Shown here in pieces: positions 11,580 to 22,600 of a stretch of 64,000 nt of DNA; the first letter of the stretch is position 1, and every line of letters starts with the position of its first letter. The notes beneath the pieces are model-generated. The model was not told where the DNA came from, searched no databases, and saw only the letters and a program-made list of their open reading frames with translations. The stretch is from Mya arenaria (lineage: Eukaryota > Mollusca > Bivalvia > Myida > Myidae), in assembly GCF_026914265.1 (NCBI RefSeq), contig NC_069127.1:20763045-20827044 (forward strand), read 5' to 3'. The translations under genes were made by a program, and so were the position numbers.

Positions 11580-11860
11580 CTTTAATCGAGATAATGTCGG
11601 GATTTCCTTGTTTGCCTTTTTTACACAATTGCACAAGTTTATTTCGGAAATATGTCTGTTTCATGTCGCTGTATGTGACTGTAGTAATCTCCAGATTTTG
11701 TTTAGTTAAACAAAGGTTTGTTATCATATATTGAACATATTTCTACGTCCGATTCGATTTTGTCAGACGCTATTAGATTCGCTGACAGTACTGGCATAAA
11801 ACGGAACGCTATTGAGCTCGTTTGGTGACTTCTTCACCAGCTTTAGTTAAATACCTTTGC
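11580..11860 (-). pseudogene. Decayed copy of the TSP1-receptor cytoplasmic exon
   Basis: On the minus strand this aligns by eye with the intact tail exon at 19329-19653. Shared stretches include the region of TYDINPLYD, ENYYNHV and RNETDIYPEYTCV, which here reads with stops after the LF (former LY) and before TCA. Similarity continues upstream through the SDVIDPD region. The sequence near 12280-12380 (-) faintly resembles the transmembrane exon. The copy is clearly nonfunctional. Confidence 0.65.
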
Positions 11861-11931
11861 ATTCGTCTGTCAGAGTTATTAATAAAAGACTAAAAGTGGA
11901 TTTAGACTACAATTTTACCAAATGCTTATAT

Positions 11932-11933
<2 letters not shown>

Positions 11934-12011
<78 letters not shown>
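11934..12011. repeat. (TA)n microsatellite
   Basis: About 39 uninterrupted TA units. Confidence 0.95.
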
Positions 12012-12013
<2 letters not shown>

Positions 12014-12829
12014 TTAACTGAATAATTAGCATTAGGTTACTGAAAGAAATATTAAAATATTACTAGAGAATAATACAATCATATGATTCCAATCCAAGTA
12101 TAAGTATATGCATTTGTGTCGACATGTGGTGTGTTTTTTCTCAATAAAAATGTTTAAACAAACTATTGTATGCGCGTCATACACTTCTTTTAGTCTGCAT
12201 TTGCAATATTATATCCATATTCAAGACAGGTCGCTTTATTTGCTCACGAATTCAAAACTGTTTTTAGGCGACTTTACTAGCTTTTCATGGAACACCGAAA
12301 CGGTAATTCTAACCATCAGACACACGCATGTAAGCGTAACTCGTTATTCTATTGCAAACCAACTGGTTAAGGTCAGCTCATCATTTAGAACGCAAACATC
12401 ATAATGTTACTTGTGCAATTAAAATTGATTCCCAAGTTCGATTGCAACATAATGTTACTACATTTACAAGACAGATTTTAAGATCTAAGCTCATAAAATT
12501 TACAAAACAATAAAATTGACTAATTAGCGTCTCAAGATAGAGAATACATATTTTAACCAAACACATTTTCATAATCGTCATAGTCCGATAATATTTCACG
12601 TTAACAAGAAATATTCAAACCAGTCTTTAAAGGAAACCGTGCACCTTCAACATTTGGCACATCAGATTTTCACACGTGTCAAGTGTGAACATTATTACGT
12701 AAGACAACGCAGAGTCTGTATGATATTTACGACAACCGACTTCTGAGAACAATCAAGAAGTCAGGCGACCATGTAGAGACCATGGAAAAGTAAATACCAA
12801 ACTTTTGTAAGACGTAGGAGACAATAATG

Positions 12830-13810
12830 CTCTCGAAATCTCAGACGTATCGCACGTATGATCAAGTCAGTCCTGCTTGTGTGGACAGGAACTGAAACAC
12901 TCCAAATGTTCCCGCAGCTCACGATCCTTCATGTAGCAAATGGCACATCGAGCGGAAATCAAAACCAATATGGGCGTCTTCTTGCACTCATCTGTGTGGT
13001 ATTAAAAGCAGAACCATGTTCGCTTTTCTGACGATTTAAGCGACGTACCAGACTGTTCGGAAGCGCGCGTCCCGGGAAACAGAGAGTCTTTTGTCAAGTC
13101 AGAGATTCAGGCTTCCATATCTGCAAACATATCAAGCCATGAGCGATTGTCTCTTTCATTGAAAAACAATATTTATTAATGAATATATAAAATACACTTC
13201 CATTGATACACATGTGTAAAGCACATCATAGAGCGTAGATGTGTCATTCTAGTGTACATTTCATCTAAATAAATCTTCGAGACTTCATCAAATAAATGGC
13301 TCAAATTTGAACAAAACCCTGCAAATATGCGTAGATAAGTCAACGTACTCTCTCTCTCTCTCTCTCTCGGCTGTTTACATAACTGGCTAGGTACAAATGC
13401 GTATGGCCACAATTAGAGTCATTAAACAGTATATTTCGAAGATTTCCTTGATTAAATTTGTTTGACATTACCGTCAACAGTGTTTTATACTTCAAACGGT
13501 ATTTTTGAGTTCACCTTGCGGATGATTGGTTTTGAAGAACGCAACAGCTGAACATACTCAGTTACCCTGAATCACAACAAGGTTTTGGATGAACGTTCAA
13601 ACCTAAATCGACGGGTCTCAATAGATTTCCGACGCTCCGTAAACAAACGCTTGAGGGTTTACTTTTCCTCCACGAGAACTTCAATGGCCTGTGGAACAGG
13701 TCTCTGTCTGGGACTCAACAGTTTGAAATCCCTTTTTAAATGTCCTTCTGTTTCAACAACAAAAGCTGATCGTCTAACGATGAAGAATTCATCGAACGCG
13801 AAGTTTTAAG
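12830..13810 (-). pseudogene. Possible TIR-domain-like remnant with stops
   Basis: Two minus-strand stretches keep a coding look. One (13810 to about 13660) reads FDEFF..SAFVVET..LKRDFKLL...VPQAIEVLVEE, reminiscent of TIR box 1 and box 2 spacing. The other (about 13120 to 12830) stays in one frame with IVRKANMVLLLIPHR and GFDFRSMCHLLHEG, interrupted by TGA codons that could be former CGA. This is a weak likeness read by eye; chance or another family is possible. Confidence 0.3.
13348..13368. repeat. (CT)n microsatellite
   Basis: About ten CT units. Confidence 0.85.
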
Positions 13811-13859
13811 CTCCAAACATAAGTTACCACGCGTAGAATTATCGTAAAGGGATTAAAGG

Positions 13860-16120
13860 TACGAATTCAAAGCTAACTCCATCATAATTATAATTTGTGA
13901 GGCAAAATTACAAAAAAAGTATTTCTGTATAAAATTTGGCCATATATTCGTAAATTGTATAATTCTGGAGTTTTGTTTTTTTTTTGCTCTGAAATGAAAT
14001 AAAGATACCCATGAAGCAATTCGGAATGTGGAAATACGTGACGTCATATATCCGTTTACTTTTATATTTAAGAACGGCAAACATGAAAATAGTTAATTTT
14101 ATATATTATTTTATTTAACAACGCTTACTCATATGGCGCTGGGTTTCCAATGTCCAAATTTATCAAACAAAGCAAAAATGCGTTTTTATATGTTTTGTAC
14201 ACTGCAAATGAACTTGGACATACGTTATTTAAGAACATAACAACCTTGCTCTGTGTGCCAACGAGTACATATCGACTAATTGTAATTTTGACATTTAAGA
14301 CAAGTTAAGAAATGGTGTTATTGATTCGTACAAAATACATTCGGGTTTAACTTGATTACAGTTAAAGCTATGTTAGGCAATATCATTATTCAAGATGGTT
14401 CAAAAATTCGACAACACTGCTTTTCTTTCGATATTGCTTATTCTCTAAGTTTTCTTTCAACAAGTCTGGCAAGTAACTTTTTGTAACCAAATGAAAGCAT
14501 AACGTCGCCCACAATCCACAATGAATTTATGAAACAGTCATGCGCGGTGTTGCACGTATTGCATACATTTGGGATTTTTTTTAAATATTGGAATGATTTC
14601 GGAAATATACTAAAATAACCGTTATAAGATGACACGAGCTTTAAAAGTTTGTATGTAGCAATACCTAATAATTCCTAACTAAAATGTTCAAATTGTTATG
14701 GCAGATGAAGCTATCATTGCTTCTGTTTGAATACATTTGAAAACTTTTATCATCTTTAATTTTCTAGAATATTCTTAAATTTAACACTAGCTTTAGTAGC
14801 TTGTTTGTAACAATGGCTGTGAATTCTTTAAAAAAATGTTCTAATTGTTCTCCTGTTCTTGCTGATGAGGTAATCATTGTTTCTGTTTGAAAACAAGTTC
14901 ACACTTAATTAATCATAATAACAATAAGATAAATTTGAGGATACGGTTCTTAGATATACATATATAATAGTGATTGTACTAAATATCAGCTAGTGGTAAG
15001 CCACAACCTTACGAACTGTCTAACCGTCCGAAAAGCTTATTATTCCATCGACCTAACTTACAAGGCGTTAAAAATATATTGATATTTATATGAAGCGGTT
15101 AAATGACCAAAGAATAATATCTTTGTTAAGAAAAGTAGACGGTGTGTTGTTCGAAAACGGGTGTGTGCTGAACTTATAGCTAGACATTGGTTTTCAGATT
15201 TTTTATATTATAAAGTGGAAAGCACCGCTATTTTCAAAACAATTTGTTAGTTTTAATTAATTTAAAATACATGATATTTGAAAAAATATAATGCGGAAAA
15301 CGCTGCCATTTCTGGAAACAAATTGTTAGATTTAATTAATTAGAAAGAATTGTAAAAAATGTAACGCTTGTGCATGGACTGAAAAGTTTAATCATAAATA
15401 CTAAATGCGCAAAAAAAGCATTTACTAAGTCGTAGTCATTATAGAAAATACAAAGGTAACTCTCCTACGGTAAAAATACATACACTAATATCGACCAGAT
15501 CAACCACTTTGACTCTGCTGATTCGTTTATTTATTAATACGGCAACTTGTCTTCTTGTGCTGGTTGTTGCAGGAGAAACCCCTAAAAGACGGCTTTTAAG
15601 TTAGTATATTTTTCATGATTGTTTCAACACCTGTCTTAGCGGTAACACTAGGGGTTTCTTACAGGCCTATATATCCTCTAGTAACATGTAATTAAGTGTT
15701 AAATCGGTATCATTGGAGTCTATGAAAACTGTTTTAAAGTTTATTGCCTTCTTTTATAAAGTAAAGCTGGAAAGCACGTATAATAATAGACAATGAAAAC
15801 GATATAAAAGTGAAGAAAGAAGAAATAAAACTTTGTTGGATCAGCATTGATCGAGCAATAACTATTATTATTTTCATATCAGTTCATCATAATACAAGAG
15901 GACACTTTTTATATGTATTTATTGTAGTATAAGCTAGCCCCGGAACGTGGCACTTGTTCTATACTGATATGTCTAGTTTTGTTTGACACCAACGATACTA
16001 ACATTATAAGAGTGTCTAGTCATAATAAATTATGAAAATATTCAGCAATGTCAGACTCAAAGCAAAAAATGTATCCAATAATTGACTTATCTGCATGGGT
16101 TTAAATTTCAACTCAACTCA
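13860..16120. other. Noncoding stretch with small local duplications
   Basis: No exon could be supported. Two imperfect local duplications are visible: 14632-14760 against 14785-14900 (TAGC..., TTCTGTTTGAA), and 15205-15265 against 15280-15345 (AAATTTGTTAG.TTTAATTAATT). Confidence 0.5.
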
Positions 16121-16181
16121 CTCACTGTTTGCTTGTATATTATCTAAAATATATAACCTATATAGTATTACCTGTATATGA

Positions 16182-16251
16182 AAATACAGTCAGATATGCA
16201 AGGACGTTAGCACATGCAACCGGGAAGTTCCTTACATATCTGACTGTATTT
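16182..16251 (+). repeat. Hairpin with 24-25 nt arms
   Basis: Arm 16182-16205 (AAATACAGTCAGATATGCAA...) pairs with 16227-16251 with one mismatch and one bulge, around a 21-nt loop. It could be a pre-miRNA-like hairpin or a small foldback element; there is no evidence of transcription. Confidence 0.5.
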
Positions 16252-17634
16252 CTTAGCCGTATCCCAACATCACAGCTTACACTTACACCAGGACTCACAT
16301 GTCTTGCTACACGATGCTTGAAGATGGAAAATGTGAAGGAAGTGAGAATGCTTTCCTTTTATTAATAGCTGCATGCTGTTTTGATAAAAATAATTGATCA
16401 AAACGATAAAATGATTATCTCTAACTTGTTTCTTTGGTCAGTTGGTCTTTGTGTCATTTTATCAATAATACGTTTCGATTCTCCTACTGAATAATCCGTG
16501 TAATATCCTATATTTATTTAGCATTGTTAAATTTAGTCATTATGTGCACTGGAATACAGACATGATTTTATCATATAGACGGCAAAACCATGCTACTGCG
16601 AAAACAACATAATAATAGTCAAACTAGGATGCCAGTTCCGGTTATCAACTTAACGGAATTTCCTTAACGGCGTTCTTGATGTTTCTTGAACGCTTAGGGA
16701 ATGCGGCCCTAGTGTGACTGGGGTTTGATGCTTTATAACACATTATACTACTGTTATAGAAGCTCCATTGTTAGTTGTCGGTTTTTATGTTTTCTTTTCA
16801 TCCTAATGCGATTATAGATACCACATCATTATATTTTGATGAACATGCTTAGTACAGCAGACGACATTAAATGTACATTTTGTTAAACGAATTGCTTCAT
16901 TTCACGTAATAACCTTTATAAATGCTATTTAACACTATTTTATGTGTTTCAAACTATAATTATTTATTTAGGATAATTTTCTTAAAGCAATCATATTAAC
17001 TTCGAATATTTTTTATTTAATAAAGACCATGACTTCTAGTATCATTGTCGTTTGTTTATGATTGTAATAAGTATTTTTATGGTAAAGTTTCGTTCGGCCT
17101 TTCGCCATTTACACAGTCATACGTTAAACACGACCTATTATAATAGCCCTGACGCCCTTGTTCTTAAGACGTTGTTATTTATTTCAGATGCTAAAAAAAC
17201 GTATCTATATATGCTCCAAATCTGCGAATGAATTATGTGTTCAAATGGCCATTTCATACTAATTAAACTGTTGGATTTTTTAACTTCATTATCAATGTAC
17301 CACGTATCCTTGAACTATCACAAGCGAATACGTTCTTGTCTAACAATTCCATTTAACACCGTAGCGTGTTGTTGTTGTTTTTTCAAAATAAACCCAAGCA
17401 TTTCAGAATCACACTCTAATATGCTTATTTTGTTAAACTTACTCCATACTCTTTTTTTTTTCATTCATAATAATGTCAAATATATTGTCGGTATACATAA
17501 AGTATATATCTTAGTTGTATGTATCATTCGTCATGTTTTGTTTTGTTATTTCAACATCTATTTAGTGGGAAATATATAATTCAGTCATATTATATTCTAT
17601 AATCAATTCCACACCTTGCAATACTCTTGAAATA

Positions 17635-17870
17635 AATATTTGAAGAAACTGCATTCCCTGTACTTGTCTTTTAACTTAATTACAATGAGACGAAGACGCA
17701 TAAGACGTGCCGTAGATGCGCCGTATAAGCACGATAATGACGTAATGTCATCTCAGAGAACGGCGAACGATCGCCGGGCAAGAGGCCCCGATAACCATTG
17801 CGTTGGCAATGCGACCTCTGTGCGCGCCCGCGGAGAAAAAGGTCAATCGCTATCATAAGTACATGGCTTA
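17635..17870 (+). pseudogene. Decayed copy of EGF-gene transmembrane/tail exon
   Basis: TATTTGAAGAAACTGCATTC... followed by AGACGAAGACGCATAAG matches the transmembrane exon start of the EGF gene (TATTTGGAGGAACTGCGTTC... AAGACGCAAAATG). GAGAAAAAGGTCAATCGCTA at 17838 matches its tail repeat. The frame is broken by a stop inside the former membrane helix. A Cys-containing stretch near 16275-16350 may be a relic of the preceding juxtamembrane exon. Confidence 0.55.
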
Positions 17871-17879
17871 TTATATCAT

Positions 17880-19310
17880 CGCATATAGATTTTTTTGGTA
17901 AATTAAACCTATATCGTTTTAAACAGCTGGTTGTCATGTTTTTGTAATCTTTGGATGTAATTATGATCTCATGGGGCATCATTATGCCTGAGAAGTAGCA
18001 CGCATCAATGTGTCGTTACCTATAAGATACATTCTTTCAGATGTGATTGTATATATCATTATAAACGATAAATTGTGACATGTGTGTATATATACCATTA
18101 AGAATGATAATCTCAAAATGAAATTATTTTGATTTTTAAAATTAAAGGTATTCTCTTTATGGCCTCATTAGGACATCCAAAGATTCCCAAAATAAATCCT
18201 CTTAGTTCTAAACCGTTTCAACAGCGAGCATTTGTAAATATGTTTGGAATTAAATGTTAGCGTTTCTTTATGTATGTATACATATACGGAAACGGGAGCT
18301 TTCATTATTCACCATAAAATCGAAGCTGGCAAAATGTGAATGTTAATTGTTTACAGCTTTCAACAGGTTGTCGAACATGTTGTCGCCCAAAGGATAACAT
18401 ATACAGTTTGAATTTTTAAATATTTGTTTATTCGTGAATACGATTAATAGTTTGACAATCATGGATACATATTTAACACTGTTTGACATAAGCCGTATTT
18501 TGTTTAGGAATTATTTCCATCACCTTTTTGTTAATTTGCAGATGCATATGATTATATGTCAGCAAGAATATGTGCAAAATAGTTACATATATAGCTCAAA
18601 ACGTAGGAAAACGTACAAATGTGTTAATGGGCATGACGCATTACACAAAGTAAAAGCCAACAAATTGCATTGACTACAGTGAATTAACTTTAATCGCTAT
18701 GAATGTTTGTGTTCATCCGTTTTGTAATATTAAGAATCTTTGGTATTATTCATAAAACGTGTTACTCAATGTATAGTCAGAGCTGCTAATGAGCTCCGAC
18801 CTCTGACTAATGTTATCCTTAGTTTTTAGTTAGCAGGTTTTTGTACAGGGAGAGTTGTGTTTACTAACATTAGATGTATATAGTTATTAAAGTATGAAAC
18901 ATGGAACTGTATTTAAAGATGACATTGGTGTCGGAGCTTTTCTTTGGCTAGATATCTTAACTAGGGTTGAGTTTTGTATTGGGAACGATATGGTGTGGGT
19001 TTACGTGCTACGGGATCGAGTATATTGAATTGAATGGATTATATGGCATACAAATACCACGGTTTTAAACATTGGATACACTTATCAAACTGTGAAATAG
19101 AGATTATGTCATATAAAATATGTTTCGTCCGGTTGTTTCAAAAGAAACAAAATTTAAATATAAACATGTACAATAAGATATTTCAGCTGGTTGTCAATAA
19201 CAAACGTGTCAAATGAATTTCACATTGCATTTTAGTTACTCCTTAATCAGAAGTGAATCATCAAACATAATGTTCGAACATTTCAGGGAATGCCCTTTTG
19301 TCGAAGGTGA
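17880..19310. other. Noncoding stretch
   Basis: AT-rich sequence between the decayed + tail copy and the - strand receptor. No exon, RNA gene or clear repeat was recognised. Confidence 0.5.
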
Positions 19311-19312
19311 TC

Positions 19313-19318
19313 TTTATT
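19313..19318 (-). promoter_or_regulatory. Polyadenylation signal of TSP1 receptor
   Basis: AATAAA on the minus strand about 11 nt after the stop codon. Confidence 0.5.
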
Positions 19319-19328
19319 GTAAATTTGG

Positions 19329-19653
19329 TTAGTTTTTTTCATTTCCCACTCCACCGTTAAAAATTGTGTATTCGTTTTGATTGCTCGATTCATGCTTGCG
19401 TTTAACAACGCAAGTATATTCCGGATATATGTCTGTTTCATTTCTCCTCACATGATTATAGTAATTCTCAGTATTTGAAGAGTCGTATAAAGGGTTGATA
19501 TCATATGTTGAAGATCTATCGATGTCAGGATCGATGACGTCAGAAGCATTGACTTCAGCCTCCCTTGTTATAGTGACGCAACCCGAAATATTTTTAAGTT
19601 CGGTCGGGGCATCGATGTTTTCACCATCCTTTGTCGTCTTCCGATGGCTTCGT
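19329..19653 (-). CDS. TSP1 receptor last exon: tyrosine-rich cytoplasmic tail
   Basis: Acceptor TTTGACAG, phase 2 start; TAA at 19329-19331. 107 residues, hydrophilic, with INPLYD (NPxY), NYYNHV, DIYPEYTCVV and NEYTIF. The matching exon at 11580-11860 is degenerate while this one is uninterrupted. Confidence 0.8.
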
Positions 19654-22600
19654 CTGTCAAATGTATTTAGTTATATGCTAACTGTGAATGCATACTATTA
19701 CAGGTTATATTGCTTCTATTACAAAGTTTTGACATTTAGAAGTGAAACTATATTACTTTATTTTTACCTTATTTATTCTGAATATGGAAATTTATGTAAT
19801 CATAATGAGATCTTATACAACTAATTAATAAGATATGCTTAAATAGACACAATATACTTTGATATTCAAAAACTTTAATTATTTCTTATAAGTATTGTTA
19901 ATAAAAACAATATGTGTAGGGACTGAAAATGACTTTTTTACCGCTTTAGAAGAAACACTGTCAATATAACTGCAACAAATAGACACACGCCGACCGGTAC
20001 AGCAACCTTCACTGGTAACAGGCCATCTCCCGTGTCTCGGGCTGTCAAGATGAAAATGTTAAGATGGGATATTGCGTGCGTCCGCGAGTGCGTGCATGTG
20101 TGCGTGCATGCGTGCGAGTGTGTGTGTCTGTGTGAAATGAAATCATATTTGTTTGTCTTGTGGTTTTCCTTTAACCAGGTTTTGTGGTATTGTTCTTAAA
20201 ATATAATCAATCCAATCATCGTATTTTGGATTACTTTGCATTTAAACTACTGTTCTCATTCTAGTTGAATCATAGATTCACATAAGTAATTAGCCGAGTC
20301 CTTTATTGCTATGGTATTATTCTTCTCTAAATATCACATCTTAAGTTGTTATTAGTGATATCAAATGTTTCAAAAATGGGCTAACCATCTGCGATCTTTA
20401 GGAGCTCTGTTGCACTTGATGTGTCAAAAAGTGTTGAAGCTACAGTGCTTTTTGTTATGTCTGTTCCTCGGTATATTTCTTGGGTCGTTAATGTTGTTGT
20501 TTCTACGATGGAAAATCAAATTCAATATAAATATATAAATCGGAATTTGCATAAGTGATGAATGTCCATACAGAACACAGTATCTTGTTTAAAATGGCAA
20601 AAATAATAAAAAAAGGTGTTCTGGCAGATATTATTTGCACAATATTTCTTTAAACTTCTTGAGTGTCTAGTACCGCACATACTTTGTTTGATTGTGATCT
20701 GGTCTTGCAAAATATGAAAAAAAATCCTTAGATCACCAAAGGTATTCATAAAAAAATCCATAATAAACAAGTTGTAGTTTTTAAACCAGTGCTTAAAAAA
20801 GATATCCCCAAAACAGTAAAGCTGCGATCGCTCGAGGGCGCCAGGGTCCGAGCTAAGACCTTGAAGGAACCGATGTTTCGAACGACCAAAGTTTCCATTT
20901 CCCAGTCTGCTATGAATTGTCTTTCACTGTTGTTTTTTAAGTATGAAGTCGTCAAACTGAATGTTTACTTCGACACCGATTATGTATTGCGTTGTGGATA
21001 TCGCTCATATGTTAAAAGGCTGTCTTATACTTAATGTAAAAGAAAACCCAATACCTTTAATTAGTAAAGTTTATTTTTATCAAAAGCATATTTTCTAAAC
21101 AAGCAACTTTGACAGTGCGTAATAAAATCATACTTACATAACTTCTCAAATTACTTTATAAACTTATAGCGGCCATGCGTAAACAGTATTAACAGTTTTT
21201 GTCACACCTTATCAAAATTACTCAACAAATTACTTACAAACAAATGCTTTTTTTATTTCGGACACGCGTTCGGGAAAAAGTGTGAAATTATGACCTCGAG
21301 GGAGTCATAAGGTGTTGTTCATGATTTGTGTATTTGGGACCGGCTATTGTGCTCGGCACCTCGACTTATTTAGATTTCGATGCAGTGTTGGTATATTTTA
21401 TATGAAAATAGAAGGAAAAATGTTCAGTACTAAGCTTCGACCAGGAAGGACCAGCGGTTCACGAACGACCGCCTGTTAGAACGACCGCAGATTTACTGTA
21501 TCTATATACTTCAATGACACATAAACACATGATTGAACACTTAAAGTCATTTTCAACAAATGACGTTAGGTGTTTTAGGGATTTAATTACAAATTATAAC
21601 ACAATACGTTTTAGTTGAAAGTTTATCCGATGCTTTTAGTATGATCAAATGTTGCAAAAATGGGCTTACAACCTGCGACTTTCGAACTCGCTTTTGCACT
21701 TGAATTGTAGACAGACGTTGAAGCTACAGTGCTAGTTATTCCGTCTGATCCTTTGTATATTCCTTGGGTCGTCAATGATGTTGTTTCTACGATGGAAAAC
21801 CAACAATTTATGGCAATATGTTAATTTGCATATGCAAAAGAGTTTCATGTTTATACAAAACACAGTACCTTGTTTACACACACTTTTATACTTGTTATTA
21901 AGAGACCCAAGATGACAATAATAAAAAAATAAATGTTCTGGCAGATATTCTTTGCACGATACTTCGTTTAACTTCCTGAGTGTCTAGTACTGCAAACACA
22001 TCGTTTGATTGTAATCTTGTATCGCCAAATATGAATAAAAAAAACAAATTCCTCGCAGAAATTCATTACATAATGCAAAATACAATATATATATATTTCA
22101 ATGGGTATGGTTTTAAAACTATAAAAAGAAACGAACACATAATTGAACTCCGAAAATCATTTCCAACCTCATGACCTCAGGTATATTAGGGATAGACTTA
22201 ACGTAACCACAGGAAATAAGACAACGTATTTTAGTTGAAAGTTTATCTGATTCTTTGAAGATAAATAAAACAAAAAACAATAGGCACAATTGATACCTGT
22301 TGAAAACGTCTACTGTATTAAAATGTAAAGGTCATTTAAAAAGAAATTGTTTTACTAAATTTAGATTATTGCAGTGTTTTACAGATAGGTAAGAAACTGT
22401 TGTCAATAAACGAACTGAAATGTGTAATTATCATATTTATGTCGGATTCCTAAACTGTTTTGACTTTTTGGTATTTCTTTGAGACGCATATGCATATACA
22501 AATTAATTGTCAAGATTCCTGGGAATTTCAAGGTTGTCTTTAATTTCCTTGGCAAGTCTTGGGATGTCCTTAAGTATTGCTGGGATGTCCTTTGGTAGGT

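Larger units (their letters stand above)
20340..22265. repeat. Tandem duplication containing the stalk exon
   Basis: The exon plus intron block recurs (20340-20740 and about 21490-22060; e.g. TTCTGGCAGATATT and GAGTGTCTAGTAC in both). A partial third copy of the 5' flank is at about 22120-22265 (CGTATTTTAGTTGAAAGTTT). Unrelated sequence with AACGACC motifs is inserted near 20760-21480. Confidence 0.65.

Noticed and set aside
12700..13030. Plus-strand open stretches (e.g. YDIYDNRLLRTIKKSGDHVE)
   Set aside because: Minus-strand reading of the neighbouring DNA fits a protein family better; the plus stretches lack splice partners.
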